From positions 1 through 7,951 of the forward strand of contig JAAZHL010000040.1 in the NCBI GenBank assembly GCA_012510755.1: DNA of 7,951 bases, read 5' to 3'. The DNA is from Leucobacter sp. (GTDB lineage Bacteria; Actinomycetota; Actinomycetes; Actinomycetales; Microbacteriaceae). This document shows positions 1 to 5,487 of this stretch, one piece after another. The stretch's first letter is position 1; each line of letters begins with the position of its first letter. Under the pieces are notes generated by a model that was not told the origin of the DNA, ran no database searches, and saw only the letters and a list, made by a program, of their open reading frames with translations. Made by a program: the position numbers and the translations under genes.

Positions 1-524
1 CCATTCAGCTGTGCCATCACCGCGTCAAGAATTTGCTGCGGCTCGCTCATTCGGCCGGGGCCGGTGTCGGTGCCCGTGAGCCGACCAGACTCAGGCCCGA
101 TGATGGTTGCGCCGCGCTGTTGCAGCACCTCGATATTGTGTTGGGTCGCCGGGTGTTGCCACATCTCAGTGTGCATCGCGGGTGCAATGAACAGGGGCCC
201 ATGAGTAGTGAGGGCCGTGTTGCCGAGCAAATCATCGGCGAGGCCGCCTGCGAGCTTGGCGATCGTGTTTGCCGTGGCCGGCGCGATGACAACGGCATCA
301 GCTTGCTGCCCTAACCGAACGTGCAGCACCTCTGAGGTGTTGCTGTATACCTCGTGGGTCACCGGGTGGCCGCTGATCGCCTCCCACGTCACCTTCCCCA
401 CAAAATTCAGTGCGCTTTTGGTCGGTACCACCCGCACTTCGTGACCGGCTTCTGCAAACAGTCTGACAAGTGCGACTGCCTTGTATGCGGCGATGCCGCC
501 GCTCACTCCGACTACGATGTTCAT
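1..524 (-). CDS. coaBC: CoaBC, phosphopantothenoylcysteine decarboxylase / phosphopantothenate-cysteine ligase, N-terminal part (cut by window edge)
   Basis: The first 174 residues are visible; the C-terminal CoaB ligase domain lies beyond base 1. The visible part is the FMN-dependent CoaC (HFCD flavoprotein) domain, which decarboxylates 4'-phosphopantothenoylcysteine to 4'-phosphopantetheine in cytosolic coenzyme A synthesis. Seen: the flavin-binding VGVSGGIAAYK at residues 5-15, the catalytic histidine in LHVRLG (His68), APATANTIAK at 81-90, and the substrate-clamp motif PAMHTEMW at 115-122. The classical motif has Asn where this one has His118; as I recall, mycobacterial CoaBC also has His there, so the enzyme is probably active. 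The ATG at 524 gives the family's usual start MNIVVGVSGG; an in-frame ATG at 533 would add MKL, and neither has a clear Shine-Dalgarno sequence. It is divergent from the NRDE gene, with very little room between them for a promoter. Confidence 0.95.
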   Translation of the reverse strand, partial: MNIVVGVSGGIAAYKAVALVRLFAEAGHEVRVVPTKSALNFVGKVTWEAISGHPVTHEVYSNTSEVLHVRLGQQADAVVIAPATANTIAKLAGGLADDLLGNTALTTHGPLFIAPAMHTEMWQHPATQHNIEVLQQRGATIIGPESGRLTGTDTGPGRMSEPQQILDAVMAQLN

Positions 525-542
525 GAGCTTCATACTGCCACA

Positions 543-548
543 GAGGAG
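543..548 (+). promoter_or_regulatory. Ribosome binding site GAGGAG of the NRDE-family gene
   Basis: GAGGAG lies 7 nt before the GTG at 556. This site decides the start: the reading frame is open further upstream, back into the coaBC antisense region, but only the GTG at 556 has a good Shine-Dalgarno sequence, and it puts the conserved cysteine at position 2. Confidence 0.75.
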
Positions 549-555
549 TTGCCAC

Positions 556-1377
556 GTGTGTACTGCTGTCATCGAAGTGCCCGAAGACTCGAGCGCGAGC
601 GTGCGCCTGTTGGCGGTGCGCGACGAACATCCTGCGCGTGCCTGGGACGTTCCCGGTGCATGGTGGCCCGAGCTGCCTGATGTGGTTGGTGTGCGTGACA
701 GGGTCGCCGGTGGTGCGTGGCTGGCCGCGAACAAGGCCACGGGAACGATCGCGTTGCTGCTGAACCGCGCCGAGCCCACCTCGGTAGCGCTCCCACAGGG
801 GCCGAATCAGGTGGCATCGCGGGGAATGTTGGTGCTCGATGAGGTCATTGGCAGGGGAGTGGGTGAGTCGCCACGAACCGCGAATTTCAATCTTGTCTCG
901 ATCAGTGGCCAGCGTGCGAGCGTCACCAGCTTCGACGGTCAGACGATCAGGCGCATTGAGCTCGAGCCGGGAGTGCACATGATCGCGCATCACGATGTCG
1001 ACGATGCCGTGCGAACCCCGCGCATCGCGATGTGGTTGCCTGAATTTCGGGCGCTTGCCGGACTGCCTGAGCGGCTCTGGCGCGAACGCTGGGTTGAACA
1101 ATTGGCGAAGAGCGCGCAGCTGTCGGCTGACGACGATCGAGCCATTATTCGCGATAACCGGGTGCACGGCTATGACACACTCTCGCTCTTGTACTGTCTG
1201 GTCGAGAGCGCGGGGAATGCGAGTAGCGCGAGTAGGGCGAGTAGCGTGAACGACGTGAACGACGCGAACGACACAACCCGCGGCACGAATAGTGGCAGCT
1301 CACTGCAGATTGACACTGCCGTGTTTGCACGTCCCGGGCACTGGCAAACACCGGCATTTGAATCGCTGCGAACGTAG
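556..1377 (+). CDS. NRDE / TANGO2-family protein
   Basis: This 273-residue protein begins MCTAVIEV. Cys2 after the initiator is the hallmark of the NRDE (TANGO2/Ser-rich) family, named after an Asn-Arg-Asp-Glu motif near residue 20; here the motif reads VRDE (21-24), so the Asn is lost but RDE is kept. Other family-like stretches are GGAWLAAN (52-59), FNLV (111-114) and LEPGVHMIAH (136-145). Eukaryotic TANGO2/HRG-9 has been linked to heme handling and lipid metabolism; the bacterial role is unsettled, and an Ntn-hydrolase-like fold with Cys2 as nucleophile is a family inference. The protein lacks a signal peptide and membrane helices, so it is probably cytosolic. Residues 222-239 are encoded by a 9-bp tandem repeat, giving a polar low-complexity linker before a C-terminal tail that resumes ordinary sequence (QIDTAVFARPGHWQTPAF). 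The gene is monocistronic and convergent with the GDPD gene. Confidence 0.85.
   Translation: MCTAVIEVPEDSSASVRLLAVRDEHPARAWDVPGAWWPELPDVVGVRDRVAGGAWLAANKATGTIALLLNRAEPTSVALPQGPNQVASRGMLVLDEVIGRGVGESPRTANFNLVSISGQRASVTSFDGQTIRRIELEPGVHMIAHHDVDDAVRTPRIAMWLPEFRALAGLPERLWRERWVEQLAKSAQLSADDDRAIIRDNRVHGYDTLSLLYCLVESAGNASSASRASSVNDVNDANDTTRGTNSGSSLQIDTAVFARPGHWQTPAFESLRT
1219..1272 (+). repeat. Six-unit 9-bp tandem repeat (in-frame minisatellite)
   Basis: Six consecutive 9-bp units lie inside the NRDE gene: gcgagtagc, gcgagtagg, gcgagtagc, then gtgaacgac, gtgaacgac, gcgaacgac. They encode ASS-ASR-ASS-VND-VND-AND. The first three form one subfamily and the last three another, as if two expansions arose one after the other. 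Units are in register with the codons, so gain or loss of a unit would not shift the frame. Confidence 0.85.
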
Positions 1378-1386
1378 ACCTGCGCT

Positions 1387-1411
1387 GCGCTGCGCGAGAA
1401 TACTCCAGCGC
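1387..1411. terminator. Candidate bidirectional terminator hairpin between convergent genes
   Basis: GCGCTG (1387-1392) pairs with CAGCGC (1406-1411). Inside, after a 3-nt bulge CGC, GAG pairs with CTC around an AATA loop. The hairpin begins 9 nt after the NRDE stop and touches the last base of the GDPD stop, which is the right place to end both transcripts. There is no clear T-run on either side, so intrinsic termination is only a guess. The repeated GCGCT also allows an alternative register (1382-1387). Confidence 0.4.
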
Positions 1412-3267
1412 TAGAACACCACCACGAAGCGAGTGAGTGCGTCGATGAGTGTGTCTGCTAGGCCCGTCTCGGACTGCATGTCAGACCTTGCTGCGGTCAC
1501 CTTGTCTGGGTGGTCAGTAATGATGCCGTGCGCATTGCGACGCAGCAGCTCGTGCATGCCTGCTTCGTCGTTCACCGTCCAACTGAAAAAGCCCAGGCCC
1601 TTGCGTGCGGCGGCATCTTGCATCTTCTGGGTGGCTGACCACTCTTCGATCACCACAAAGTCGGCGACTGTGTCTGGCACATCAACCGCGGCGAACGCCA
1701 GAATGTAGCCCACCGTGGCGTCAGGGCGCAGCGCTTTGAGCTGGTCGACGCTCGGGCGGTCGAGGGAGTGAAAGATGTTGTTCTGCATGGCGTCGAGGGC
1801 TTCAAGTTCGTCGACGAGCAGCGACACGAAATCTGCTGTGTCAAGGCCGCCAAGTTTGATTTCGATCAGCAAGGGCATCTCGAGTTCGGCCGCGCGCCGC
1901 ACGTATTGCTCGAGCGTCGGTATTTTGCCCTCGTGCCCAGCGAGGTCACGCACCGTGATCTGCGTCAGCTCGGCGAGTGTCAGATCTTTGACGTTCGCGT
2001 CGAGGCCCGCGAGCCGCGACAGATTTGCGTCGTGCATGACCACAAATTTGGCGTCAGCTGTTTGCATGACATCGATCTCGACCATGTCGGCCCCAGCTGC
2101 GGCCGCGGCTTCGAGCCCCTCAATGGTGTTCTCGGCGCCGCCACCACTAAACCCTCGATGCCCGATAGAGAGCGTCTGTGGGTGTTGTGAGAGCTGCTGC
2201 ATTGTGCCGATGTGCGAGGCGCCGAGACCTGCTGCGACGACGACACCGGCAGCAACGAGCGCGGTAAGAGCGGTTTTGCGCGGCGGTTCTGCAGAGGTGT
2301 GGTGCGGCCCTGCCAGCTTGTCACGAGGAGCGCCCGCACCCGCAGTGGCCAGCACCGCTTCGGGCAATAGTTGTCCGCGCTGCTGCACGAGTGCGAGCAG
2401 CAGGGCGGTGAACAGTGCAGTGATGACTGAGGTGAGCGCCATACCGAGCAGGTGCGCTGCACCAAGACTGAAGGCGGCTACGACTGGTGAGGCCGCGGGC
2501 GCCGCGTCGTCTGTGATTGCGGTCGGCACAATGGTCACGGCAACGAGCACGAGCGTAATGGCAGAGGCCGCAACAAGTAGGACGAACGCAGCAATCAGCA
2601 ACTTCACCGATGCCCAGCCCCGTGTGAGTTTCCAGCTGAGTCGCATGGCGCGACCGCCGGTCGCAGCGGTGAGGGTGAAGATGGGCAGACTCGCTGCAAA
2701 CCGCAGGTTTAAGAACGCCATGCTGAGTAAGAACACCACCCAAATCGTGGCGTTCACCTGGCTTTTGAGGAGTTCACCCGAGATGAAGGAGGGCACGGCG
2801 ATTCCCTGTGAGAGCACTGACACAAAGCCGAAGCCGCTGAGCGGCAGAATGAAGAACAAATACCAGAACAGAGGTGCCGACGAGGGTCGTATGAGCTTCT
2901 TTGCCACTGCGACACAGCGCTGCATGACTGAGCGCGCGGTGAGCGGACTGCCGGTTTGCGAGAGATGAAGCATCTGCACGAGAACGACGAATCGTAACGC
3001 GCCGATCCAAAACACCAGCATGAGAATGACGACCAAGAGGGCAAACGACATGCCGATGCCGCTGGTGAAATGCAGTGCGCCAAAGTCGAGCGCGAGCATG
3101 CCGTTGGCGCGCAGCGCTTCTTTGAATAGCCAGGCGATGAGGGGGCTGACCACGATAAGTTGAATCAGGCTCAACCCCAGCTGCGTCGCGACAACCGGCA
3201 GCCACGCGCGTCGAAAGGTGTGCCATGCGGTTCGAAGCAAATGCCGCGTCGACAATTGTGTGCTCAT
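1411..3267 (-). CDS. Membrane-anchored glycerophosphodiester phosphodiesterase
   Basis: The 618-residue protein has two parts. Residues 1-350 form the membrane domain seen in many actinobacterial and firmicute GDPDs, with about seven hydrophobic segments (roughly 23-48, 74-100, 133-152, 173-192, 222-248, 261-294, 332-350). Residues 366-595 are a GDPD TIM-barrel that hydrolyses glycerophosphodiesters to glycerol-3-phosphate and an alcohol. Catalytic and metal residues are in place: GHRG (His370, Arg371), ENT (379-381), EID (Glu397, Asp399), MHD (His412), EIK (469-471) and the closing SWTVND (562-567) and GIITDHP (581-587). The barrel follows the last helix, so membrane topology decides which side it faces; extracellular turnover of lipid or teichoic-acid head groups is the usual inference. 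The ATG at 3267 overlaps the upstream stop as ATGA, giving translational coupling; a start at 3306 would lie well inside the YbaK gene. It is the last gene of the operon. Confidence 0.92.
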   Translation of the reverse strand: MSTQLSTRHLLRTAWHTFRRAWLPVVATQLGLSLIQLIVVSPLIAWLFKEALRANGMLALDFGALHFTSGIGMSFALLVVILMLVFWIGALRFVVLVQMLHLSQTGSPLTARSVMQRCVAVAKKLIRPSSAPLFWYLFFILPLSGFGFVSVLSQGIAVPSFISGELLKSQVNATIWVVFLLSMAFLNLRFAASLPIFTLTAATGGRAMRLSWKLTRGWASVKLLIAAFVLLVAASAITLVLVAVTIVPTAITDDAAPAASPVVAAFSLGAAHLLGMALTSVITALFTALLLALVQQRGQLLPEAVLATAGAGAPRDKLAGPHHTSAEPPRKTALTALVAAGVVVAAGLGASHIGTMQQLSQHPQTLSIGHRGFSGGGAENTIEGLEAAAAAGADMVEIDVMQTADAKFVVMHDANLSRLAGLDANVKDLTLAELTQITVRDLAGHEGKIPTLEQYVRRAAELEMPLLIEIKLGGLDTADFVSLLVDELEALDAMQNNIFHSLDRPSVDQLKALRPDATVGYILAFAAVDVPDTVADFVVIEEWSATQKMQDAAARKGLGFFSWTVNDEAGMHELLRRNAHGIITDHPDKVTAARSDMQSETGLADTLIDALTRFVVVF

Positions 3268-3755
3268 TGTGCGTCTTCGCGCCACGCTGAGCAAATGTCG
3301 ACCCACCCCGCGGCGGCGCTCAGTTGTTCAAGGTCACTGAGGGTGAGTTGCACCGCAGAGGTGATGGTGCCTGCGGCCGGAAACACGGTGTCAAAACGGC
3401 GAAGTGACTCGTCGAGAAACACTCGGGTGCCGGTGGGGTTGGCGAACGGGCAGACGCCGCCGACCGGATGACCTGTGAACGACTCGACGTCGTCGCCTCG
3501 CAGCATGCGGGCTTTGCCGCCAAAACGCCGCTTGAAGTCGCCGCTGTGCACTTTTGCGTCACCAGCAGTCACGATCAGCAGGCTCTGTTCTGGTTCGTCT
3601 GGGTCATAGAAGCTGATTGTCTTCGCAATTCTTGCTGGGATCGTGCCGACCTTCGCAGCGGCAAGCTCAACCGTGGCGCTTGACTCATCGAACTCGAGAA
3701 TCTCACCCTGCCACCCCCGAGCGATCAGATGCTCACGTACAGCTGCAGTGCTCAA
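3264..3755 (-). CDS. YbaK/EbsC-family aminoacyl-tRNA deacylase-like protein
   Basis: This 163-residue single-domain cytosolic protein belongs to the YbaK/ProX/INS trans-editing superfamily, which hydrolyses wrongly charged tRNA such as Cys-tRNA(Pro) or Ala-tRNA(Pro). Seen: SSATVELAA (25-33), the IAKTISF stretch with the conserved lysine (Lys45) used by the family for tRNA editing, IVTAGDAKV (61-69), and the active-site loop GHPVGGVCPFAN (95-106). The substrate cannot be read from the sequence; this clade is often simply called YbaK/EbsC. The start is TTG at 3755, preceded by GAAAGGG at 7 nt. It lies 63 bp after ogt, and its stop overlaps the GDPD ATG by 4 bp (ATGA), so it is the middle gene of a probable operon. 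Confidence 0.9.
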   Translation of the reverse strand: MSTAAVREHLIARGWQGEILEFDESSATVELAAAKVGTIPARIAKTISFYDPDEPEQSLLIVTAGDAKVHSGDFKRRFGGKARMLRGDDVESFTGHPVGGVCPFANPTGTRVFLDESLRRFDTVFPAAGTITSAVQLTLSDLEQLSAAAGWVDICSAWREDAQ

Positions 3756-3762
3756 TCGGGTG

Positions 3763-3769
3763 CCCTTTC
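3763..3769 (-). promoter_or_regulatory. Ribosome binding site GAAAGGG deciding a TTG start
   Basis: On the minus strand GAAAGGG sits 7 nt before the TTG at 3755. No ATG or GTG in the same frame has comparable support, so the TTG start of the YbaK-like gene rests on this site. Confidence 0.65.
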
Positions 3770-3818
3770 AATAAAACCTCAGTCGTGTCTCACAGCCTAT
3801 CTGCGTGAGCGGTGCTGT

Positions 3819-4331
3819 TCAGAAGAGGCGGCCCGCGTGGGCGGGAGGAGGTTCTTCGAGCGCCAGCAGCTTTCGTTTGCGTTCAAGCCCACCCGCATAG
3901 CCCGTCAGGCTTCCGTCCGCGCCCAGCACCCGATGGCAGGGCACCACAATCATGATGGGGTTGCGGCCGACGGCCTGACCAACCCGCTGAGCCAAACCGG
4001 GGTTGCCGAGTCCTGTTGCGATGGCACCGTAGGTGGTGGTCGTTCCGAAGGGGATTCGTCGCAACTGACTCCAGACCTGCTCTGAAAATGGGTCGCCGGC
4101 GGTATGCACTGCAATGTCGAATTGCTGACGCTCGCCCACCAGGTATTCACGCAACTCGCGAGCAGCCTGGACGAGCACCTGGTCATCATGTTCTGCCACT
4201 GGCTCACCGATCAGGTCAGCCTGGGGCGGGTGCACGTGCCCCTCGAAGTAGGCGCCGCTCAGTCGGCTGCCCTTCGCCACGAGCAACATCGTGCCGAGAT
4301 CAATGCGTGCGAACGTGTGGCGGGTCGTCAT
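3819..4331 (-). CDS. ogt: Methylated-DNA--protein-cysteine methyltransferase (O6-alkylguanine-DNA alkyltransferase)
   Basis: This 170-residue suicide repair protein moves the alkyl group from O6-alkylguanine (or O4-alkylthymine) in DNA to its own cysteine. Seen: the methyltransferase ribonuclease-like N-domain (about 1-75), then the DNA-binding/catalytic domain with FSEQVWSQLRRIPFGTTTTYGAIA (82-105; Tyr101 matches the base-flipping tyrosine), AQRVGQAVGRNP (114-125), the active site PCHR (131-134; Cys132) and the GYAGGLERKRKLL clamp (144-156). It has the usual length of stand-alone Ogt and no Ada N-domain or fused AraC domain. The ATG at 4331 lacks a Shine-Dalgarno sequence but has a -10-like TAGTCT ending 7 nt before it, suggesting a leaderless mRNA. 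It is the first gene of the operon ogt-ybaK-GDPD and divergent from a DJ-1/AraC regulator. Confidence 0.95.
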   Translation of the reverse strand: MTTRHTFARIDLGTMLLVAKGSRLSGAYFEGHVHPPQADLIGEPVAEHDDQVLVQAARELREYLVGERQQFDIAVHTAGDPFSEQVWSQLRRIPFGTTTTYGAIATGLGNPGLAQRVGQAVGRNPIMIVVPCHRVLGADGSLTGYAGGLERKRKLLALEEPPPAHAGRLF

Positions 4332-4338
4332 GCGAATC

Positions 4339-4344
4339 AGACTA
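4339..4344 (-). promoter_or_regulatory. Candidate leaderless -10 element of ogt (TAGTCT)
   Basis: On the minus strand TAGTCT fits the TAnnnT form of actinobacterial -10 boxes. Seven bases (GATTCGC) separate it from the ATG at 4331, placing the transcription start at the A of the start codon. No ribosome binding site is present, which agrees with a leaderless mRNA. No good -35 was found. Confidence 0.5.
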
Positions 4345-4415
4345 CTGCTGAGCGAGCACGGATTCGAGCGGAATTGGTGCGTGCTGCGGGTGCACCGCTG
4401 GTTTCCGAGCGCGAC

Positions 4416-4421
4416 TAGTCT
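4416..4421 (+). promoter_or_regulatory. Candidate leaderless -10 element of the AraC-family gene (TAGTCT)
   Basis: TAGTCT is followed by six bases (GACAGT) and then the GTG at 4428, mirroring the ogt side. The octamer TAGTCTGA is identical in both promoters, and here it also overlaps the palindrome GACTAGTC (4413-4420), a possible operator. There is no Shine-Dalgarno sequence before the GTG and no convincing -35. Confidence 0.5.
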
Positions 4422-4427
4422 GACAGT

Positions 4428-5369
4428 GTGAAGAAGGTTGCGGTTGTGGTGCTTGAAGGAGCGAAACCACTCGACGTTGGTATACCCGCGCAGGTATTTA
4501 CTCCTCGGTCGAGTATGCCCTATTCAGTGAGGGTGTGTGGGGTGCAGCCTGGTCTGGTGTCAGGCGCAGACGGCATTTCCTATCATGTGCAGCAGGGGCT
4601 TGAGGTAGTCGACGGCGCCGACCTGGTGTTCATTCCCGGCTATTTGCGGCCAGACACGACGAGCCCTGATAAACGCCTGATCGCGGCGCTGCGTCGTGCC
4701 CATGAGCGGGGAGCGCGAATAGCTGCAATCTCTACTGGTGCGTTCGCGCTGGCGGCGACCGGCTTGCTCGATGGTAAGCGGGCAACCACCCACTGGCATT
4801 ACACCAAGGTCTTCTCGGAGAAATATGCTGATGTTGATGTCAACGAAAGAGTGCTGTTTGTGGACGAAGGCCAAGTCTTAACTTCGGCCGGCGCAGCATC
4901 AGGTATAGATCTCTGTCTGCATATTTTGCGCGCAGACCTCGGCCTCGCCGCTGCCAACCATGCGGCAAGGCGCCTGGTTGCTGCTCCATACCGCAGTGGT
5001 GGCCAAGCGCAGTTTGTGCCCCGCAGCGTGCCAACTGCGAGAGGTGAGAGATTTTCAGCAACGCGCGCTTGGGCCCTCGAACACCTTGGCGAGAGTTTGA
5101 CGATCGCGAGGCTTGCGGGTCAGGCGGCAGTATCGCCGCGTACGTTTTCACGAATATTCGTTGAAGAAACTGGTTATACGCCCATGCGCTGGGTGATGCG
5201 TGCACGTCTTGATCTTGCGCGCGAGCTGCTTGAACACACCCAGCAGAGCATTGAAGACATTGCAGCTTCCGTAGGTCTTGGCACGGGTGCCAACCTGCGC
5301 CTGCATTTTCGTCGAGTACTTGGAACCACCCCAAGTGAGTACCGAATGGCGTTTACGAGGGGCGAGTAA
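4428..5369 (+). CDS. GlxA/FtrA-like transcriptional regulator (DJ-1/PfpI domain + AraC HTH)
   Basis: The 313-residue protein has an N-terminal class I glutamine-amidotransferase-like/DJ-1 domain (about 3-185) and a C-terminal AraC-type double helix-turn-helix (about 208-308). Seen: VAVVVLEGAKPLDVGIPAQVF at the start, VFIPGY (67-72), the nucleophile-elbow region AAISTGAFALAATGLLDG (99-116), RATTHW (118-123), LTSAGAASGIDL (151-162), then LTIARLAGQAAVSPRTFSR (224-242) and IEDIAASVGLGTGANLRLHF (275-294). In relatives the elbow usually reads CTGAF; here it is STGAF with Ser102, so the domain should act as a ligand or partner sensor and not as a Cys-dependent enzyme. The GTG start at 4428 leaves no Shine-Dalgarno sequence and fits a leaderless transcript. 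It is divergent from ogt with a 96-bp shared region; targets are probably local, but the inducer is unknown. Confidence 0.9.
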   Translation: MKKVAVVVLEGAKPLDVGIPAQVFTPRSSMPYSVRVCGVQPGLVSGADGISYHVQQGLEVVDGADLVFIPGYLRPDTTSPDKRLIAALRRAHERGARIAAISTGAFALAATGLLDGKRATTHWHYTKVFSEKYADVDVNERVLFVDEGQVLTSAGAASGIDLCLHILRADLGLAAANHAARRLVAAPYRSGGQAQFVPRSVPTARGERFSATRAWALEHLGESLTIARLAGQAAVSPRTFSRIFVEETGYTPMRWVMRARLDLARELLEHTQQSIEDIAASVGLGTGANLRLHFRRVLGTTPSEYRMAFTRGE

Positions 5370-5410
5370 GTGCGGCTTGGCGCGATCCTTGCGGATATCG
5401 GCATTCATGC

Positions 5411-5469
5411 CACTGGAAAAGTTTACCTTCGCACACCAGACTTGAAGAAAGTAGTTGCTTCTTCCAGTG
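5411..5469 (+). repeat. Nested inverted repeats in the leader of gap
   Basis: CACTGGAA (5411-5418) has a perfect inverted copy TTCCAGTG (5462-5469), 43 nt apart. A second pair, GAAGAA (5444-5449) and TTCTTC (5459-5464) with a 9-nt loop, shares bases 5462-5464 with the first, so the full versions of both stems cannot form together. They end 18 nt before the gap ATG. They could be a regulator-binding site or a switchable 5'-leader structure. The rest of 5370-5487 shows no ORF and only weak promoter-like words (TACCTT at 5424). Confidence 0.5.
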
Positions 5470-5487
5470 AACAGCAGAAAGAGACTC

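Noticed and set aside
159..182. His in place of Asn in the CoaC substrate motif (PAMHTEMW)
   Set aside because: This variant is, as I recall, usual in mycobacterial and other actinobacterial CoaBC; it is a lineage trait, not an anomaly.
1775..2968. A 397-codon open frame on the plus strand opposite the GDPD gene
   Set aside because: It lies wholly antisense to a well-supported gene, has Ser/Arg/Ala-rich composition with no domain, and is a GC-rich shadow frame.
3268..3306. A longer GDPD start at 3306
   Set aside because: It would add 13 residues overlapping the YbaK gene; the ATG at 3267 with its ATGA overlap is better supported.
4104..4418. Open frames on the plus strand inside and beyond ogt
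   Set aside because: They are antisense to ogt and run into the promoter region, with no ribosome binding site and no recognisable domain.
3264..5369. An Ada-type self-activating adaptive response
   Set aside because: The Ogt here lacks the Ada zinc/Cys N-domain, and the regulator is of the DJ-1 type, so the Ada mechanism cannot be assigned.
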